From the NCBI RefSeq assembly GCF_014648095.1, contig NZ_BMQL01000097.1, positions 1 through 8,575 of the forward strand: a stretch of DNA of 8,575 nucleotides, in the 5' to 3' direction. Both the position numbers and the translations under genes were made by a program. This DNA is from Deinococcus ruber (GTDB lineage Bacteria; Deinococcota; Deinococci; Deinococcales; Deinococcaceae). The notes beneath the pieces were generated by a model. The model made no database searches, was not told the origin of the DNA, and saw only the letters and a list, made by a program, of their open reading frames with translations. This document shows positions 5,847-8,575 of the stretch, in pieces (the first letter of the stretch is position 1; each line of letters starts with the position of its first letter).

Positions 5847-6936
5847 CGGGATTAAACTGAGTACTTCATATGCGACCTTCAGAACTCGTGGCACACCGTA
5901 CGTCGAAGGAACTTGAGCAGGCCTATCGTCAGGCTGAGCGCCCTGTCGAGCGTTCCCGTTGGCAGATCTGATGGCTCAAAAGTAAAGGAAAAACCATTCG
6001 TGAGTTGATGGACGGCACAGGGTTCTCGCGTCCCACCATCAGTACGTTGATCAGGCGCTACAATGCTGAAGGCGTTGATGCTGTCCTTGATCGACGACCA
6101 TTCAATGGTGCGGCCCCAGCACTCAATGAAGCGCAGCAACAAATGTTATTTCTTGCGATTCGGGATACGTTACCCGATTCGGGAGTCTGGACAAGCCATA
6201 AAGTTCAACAATATATCCAGGAAACCTTCAACATCGAGGTCACGGATGTCTGCGCCTGGGGATACTTACGACGATTGGGTTTCAGTGTTCAGATGCCGCG
6301 CCCCAAGAACGCACAGGCTGCCACGCCCGAAGAGCAAGGGATCTTCATAAAAAATAGCTGGGGCACTCCGGAGTGCTCAGGCAGCGTATCCGGAAAAAGA
6401 AGGTGCCCTTTGGATTCAGGACGAGGGAAGAGTTGGTCTCAAGCCCATCTTGAAGCGCCGGTGGGCGCTTCAAGGACAGCGGCCAATCATTGAACAAACG
6501 AGAAACTATCAATGGCTTTACGCCTATATCTTCGTCGAGCCTGAGACGGGAAAGAGTGAGTACTTGTTGCTGCCAACGGTCAATATTCCTTGAATGCAAG
6601 CAGCACTCAAGAGCTTTTCGCAAGCCGTTGACCCACAGAAGAAGAAGCTCATCATCTTGGTCTGTGATCAAGCAAGATGGCATATGAGCAACAAGCTGGA
6701 AGTGCCCAGCAATATTCTGCTGATGCCGCTCCCAGCATATACACCGGAACTCTCTCCTACATAACCGATGTCAACAAGCTTAAAATACCTCTCGCGAATA
6801 GAGCGCTCACGACCTTGAAAGAAGTTGAAGAGCTGTGAATAAACGAATGTGTGAGATTGAAAGAAAGCCCTGCCGAAGTTCGTTCCCTGACACGCTTCCC
6901 CTGGATCCGAGATGTTTTGAAGTCAGCTTAATTCCG
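5847..6936 (+). mobile_element. Second IS630-family element (type B), 1,090 bp, decayed
   Basis: The left end CGGGATTAAACTGA (5847-5860) and inverted right end CGGAATTAAGCTGA (6936-6923) match at 12 of 14 positions, and both are flanked by TA (5845-5846, 6937-6938), the IS630 target duplication. The ends and transposase differ from copy A, so this is a separate IS type and not a duplicate. It is visibly more AT-rich than the host genes. It was inserted just beyond the serine hydrolase stop codon. Confidence 0.82.
5870..6931 (+). pseudogene. IS630-family transposase (type B), multiply broken
   Basis: The ATG at 5870 opens MRPSELVAHRTSKELEQAYR, then ERSRWQI followed by a TGA (5969-5971) and WLKSKGKTIRELMDGTGFS, a helix-turn-helix. 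The frame holds to a run of six A (6349-6354), beyond which the +1 frame continues the protein: AGALRSAQAAYPEKEGALWI, QDEGRVGLKPILKRRW, and later ILVCDQARWH. These carry the first two catalytic Asp residues. A further TGA occurs at 6591-6593. Near 6762 a second shift returns to the first frame (NKLKIPLANRALTTLKEVEEL), and a TGA at 6836-6838 precedes the tail, which ends at a TAA at 6929. The segment that should hold the catalytic Glu (after ELSPT) is missing, so this gene is dead. Confidence 0.85.
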
Positions 6937-6941
6937 TATGA

Positions 6942-8357
6942 TCAGTGCGTCAGCCGGTCGACCACGCCTGCGATCCAGTTGGTGACCAGCGGCTTTTGAC
7001 GCTGCAACGCCAGCACGTCGTGGACCTGACTCTGATGATTCATATACGCGTACGCGACGTACTGACCGTCACGAGTTCGAACCAGCCCGGTCAGGTTCAG
7101 CAGGCCCCAGTCAGTGCCGGATTTGGCTCCCCAGTAGGCGTAGCTGGCCTTACGGTCCGGCTGGCAGCAGCCACTACTCATCAGCGTCCAGTACAGCGTG
7201 TTCTGCGAGGGACTGAGCCCGTTGCGAAGGTACGCGTAGCTGATCAGATCGACCATCTCGCGCGGGGTCGTGTGGTTTTCGACCTGCCAGTCGATGTTCG
7301 GGTCGTAGGCGCGACCCGTGTCGAAGGCATCGAGCGCAGCGCGCAGCCGGGGAACGTCGACCTGGAGGGAGTCCGCGACAGCCCGGCGCGCCAGCGTCCG
7401 CCGGGTGGCGTCATCGCCGTTCAGCAGCGGTGCCGTCGCAGCGAGCAGATCAGCGGGGTCGAAATCCTGGGGGAGCAGGCCCGCCTTCACCGACCAGTAC
7501 GCCTTGGTAGGCATCAGCACACTGGTGTGACAGGTGCCGACCCCGTCGATCAGATCCTGGACCCGGTCAGGCGTGGTGGCGCGCATCAGGATGTCGGCGG
7601 CGGTGTTCTCCGAATGGCTGATGCTCGCTTTGGCAAGTTGGAGCACCGTGCGTTCTCCCGGCGTGTAGCTTTCCAACGAGCGATTCTGTGGCGTGGTCGA
7701 AAACGTCTGCTGGAGCGTCAGGCGGCCCGCATCCACGTCGCGCAGGACCGACCACAGCACCAGTTGCTTGAAGGTGCTCGCCATCGGATGCAGGGCATCC
7801 GGGTTGAGCAGCGCCACGCGTGTGGGGCGTAGGGTCAGCGGATCGATCACCGCAGCCATAAAACTCACGTTGCCACTGACGCCAGCTGGAAGAGTCACCG
7901 GCACGGACGGCACGCCGCTGGTATCCGGAACGCCCGCACAGAACGAGGTGGCCGGCTGCGGAATCACACCGGGTTTGGTGGCGCTGGGTGCAGAAAGGCC
8001 AGAAATGACACGACCGGAAACGACATCAACCACAACGCGGAACGGTTGAGTTCCGGTAGCAGGCAGGGTAGACAGCTTGACGGCATGACCGGACACGCCC
8101 ACGCGGATCTGCGCGCCTGCGGTGTCCACCGAGAGCAGTCCAGCGGCGCTGGGGATCTGGCGATGCTCGGGGGGCGGGTCAGCGCCGACGACCGTGATGC
8201 TCAGTCCCTGGGGAAGGACGCTTCCTGTGGCGCTGGTTACACCTGGAAGATCGAAGACCAGCCGGGTGTATCCCGGATGTTCGGCGAAGCGCACCTGGGC
8301 CGACGCACCTGTGAGCAACAGGCACGTGACAAGCGAACGGACAAGGCGAGCGGACAT
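6942..8357 (-). CDS. Exported AMIN-domain serine hydrolase (class A beta-lactamase/PBP-like fold)
   Basis: A 471-aa protein with a signal peptide at residues 1-20 (MSARLVRSLV then TCLLLTGASA). Residues 21-115 form an AMIN-like domain (VRFAEHPGYTRLVFDLPGV ... PFRVVVDVVSGRV), a module that binds peptidoglycan or anchors at septa in amidases and secretins. A Pro/Thr-rich linker of about 120-160 follows. Residues about 165-465 have the serine beta-lactamase/penicillin-binding arrangement: S194-T-F-K197 (SxxK nucleophile), S249-E-N251 (SxN) and K412-S-G (KSG), in the right order. Likely roles are D,D-carboxypeptidase or beta-lactamase-type activity on the wall; whether it hydrolyses antibiotics cannot be told, and I see no clear class A Glu166-type motif. 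No strong ribosome site precedes the ATG at 8357, but see the TACACT entry. It converges on the M23 peptidase gene. Confidence 0.88.
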   Translation of the reverse strand: MSARLVRSLVTCLLLTGASAQVRFAEHPGYTRLVFDLPGVTSATGSVLPQGLSITVVGADPPPEHRQIPSAAGLLSVDTAGAQIRVGVSGHAVKLSTLPATGTQPFRVVVDVVSGRVISGLSAPSATKPGVIPQPATSFCAGVPDTSGVPSVPVTLPAGVSGNVSFMAAVIDPLTLRPTRVALLNPDALHPMASTFKQLVLWSVLRDVDAGRLTLQQTFSTTPQNRSLESYTPGERTVLQLAKASISHSENTAADILMRATTPDRVQDLIDGVGTCHTSVLMPTKAYWSVKAGLLPQDFDPADLLAATAPLLNGDDATRRTLARRAVADSLQVDVPRLRAALDAFDTGRAYDPNIDWQVENHTTPREMVDLISYAYLRNGLSPSQNTLYWTLMSSGCCQPDRKASYAYWGAKSGTDWGLLNLTGLVRTRDGQYVAYAYMNHQSQVHDVLALQRQKPLVTNWIAGVVDRLTH

Positions 8358-8365
8358 TGCCGGTC

Positions 8366-8371
8366 AGTGTA
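8366..8371 (-). promoter_or_regulatory. Possible -10 element for the serine hydrolase gene (leaderless start)
   Basis: TACACT on the minus strand ends 8 bases before the ATG, with no Shine-Dalgarno between. Deinococcus commonly uses a TANNNT -10 motif directly upstream of the start codon to make leaderless mRNAs, and this fits that pattern. No convincing -35 hexamer is seen at 17-18 bases. Confidence 0.35.
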
Positions 8372-8523
8372 GCGCTGCCGCTTCCAGTCGGTGATGGTCA
8401 CTGACCGGACGCTACGACCGTGACGGGACCGCCTGCGGACAGTCTGGGTCAACGGCTTCAAAAACGCTGACTCCTGCGGGTGCTTCCGGCAATGTGCCCA
8501 TCTGTTCACAGCTCAATCAACTA

Positions 8524-8557
8524 CCCGCGACCAACCGCTGACGCGGTCTGGTCGGGG
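8524..8557. other. GC-rich hairpin in the right-hand intergenic region
   Basis: CGACCAACCGC and GCGGTCTGGTCG pair around a TGAC loop with one bulged base, and CCC/GGG extend the stem past another bulge. The gap from 8372 to 8575 holds no ORF I would call. The hairpin could end transcription of a gene beyond the window edge, but no T-run is present on either strand. Confidence 0.4.
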
Positions 8558-8575
8558 TTTGTGACTGCACTCCAC

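Noticed and set aside
6945..7832. 295-codon antisense frame under the serine hydrolase
   Set aside because: Shadow frame in high-GC DNA with no recognisable domain; the opposite strand has the full active-site set.

Overview
The window looks like chromosomal DNA from a high-GC bacterium, most likely Deinococcus or a close relative. The inference rests on a secreted LysM–M23 peptidase, an AMIN-domain serine hydrolase, GC-rich codon use in the host genes and IS6/IS630-type elements. It is drawn from family resemblance, not from a search. No rRNA, tRNA or CRISPR array is visible.

Layout. Positions 1-78 hold the 5' end of a secreted-protein gene on the minus strand. A perfect GC-rich hairpin (267-298) separates it from a tight two-gene minus-strand operon of unknown function (85 aa at 317-574, 161 aa at 578-1063). 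Upstream of that operon are small overlapping or broken ORFs and a perfect 19-bp inverted repeat (1240-1285). Next comes a small ribbon-helix-helix-like gene (1323-1568) whose 5' end is cut by a degenerate IS6-family element (1558-2359). A 319-bp stretch without a gene leads to the plus-strand LysM–M23 endopeptidase gene (2679-3725). Positions 3833-6936 are an accessory block placed between two convergent cell-envelope genes. It contains an IS630-family copy with a nonsense codon, a GNAT acetyltransferase gene on the opposite strand, a second copy of the IS630 right end, a short AT-rich palindrome, and a second, unrelated and badly decayed IS630-family element. The minus-strand AMIN plus beta-lactamase-fold serine hydrolase gene (6942-8357) follows, ending 5 bases from the second IS630 element.

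How it fits together. Without the insertions, the M23 peptidase and serine hydrolase genes would be convergent neighbours about 0.2 kb apart. Both products are predicted to be exported and to act on, or bind, peptidoglycan. The transposase genes are all inactivated: each has at least one in-frame TGA, and the third also has frameshifts. The most unusual feature is the IS630 unit at 3833-5758. Its best-matched, TA-flanked ends are the outermost ones, so the acetyltransferase gene lies inside a possible mobile unit, between an internal and an external right end.
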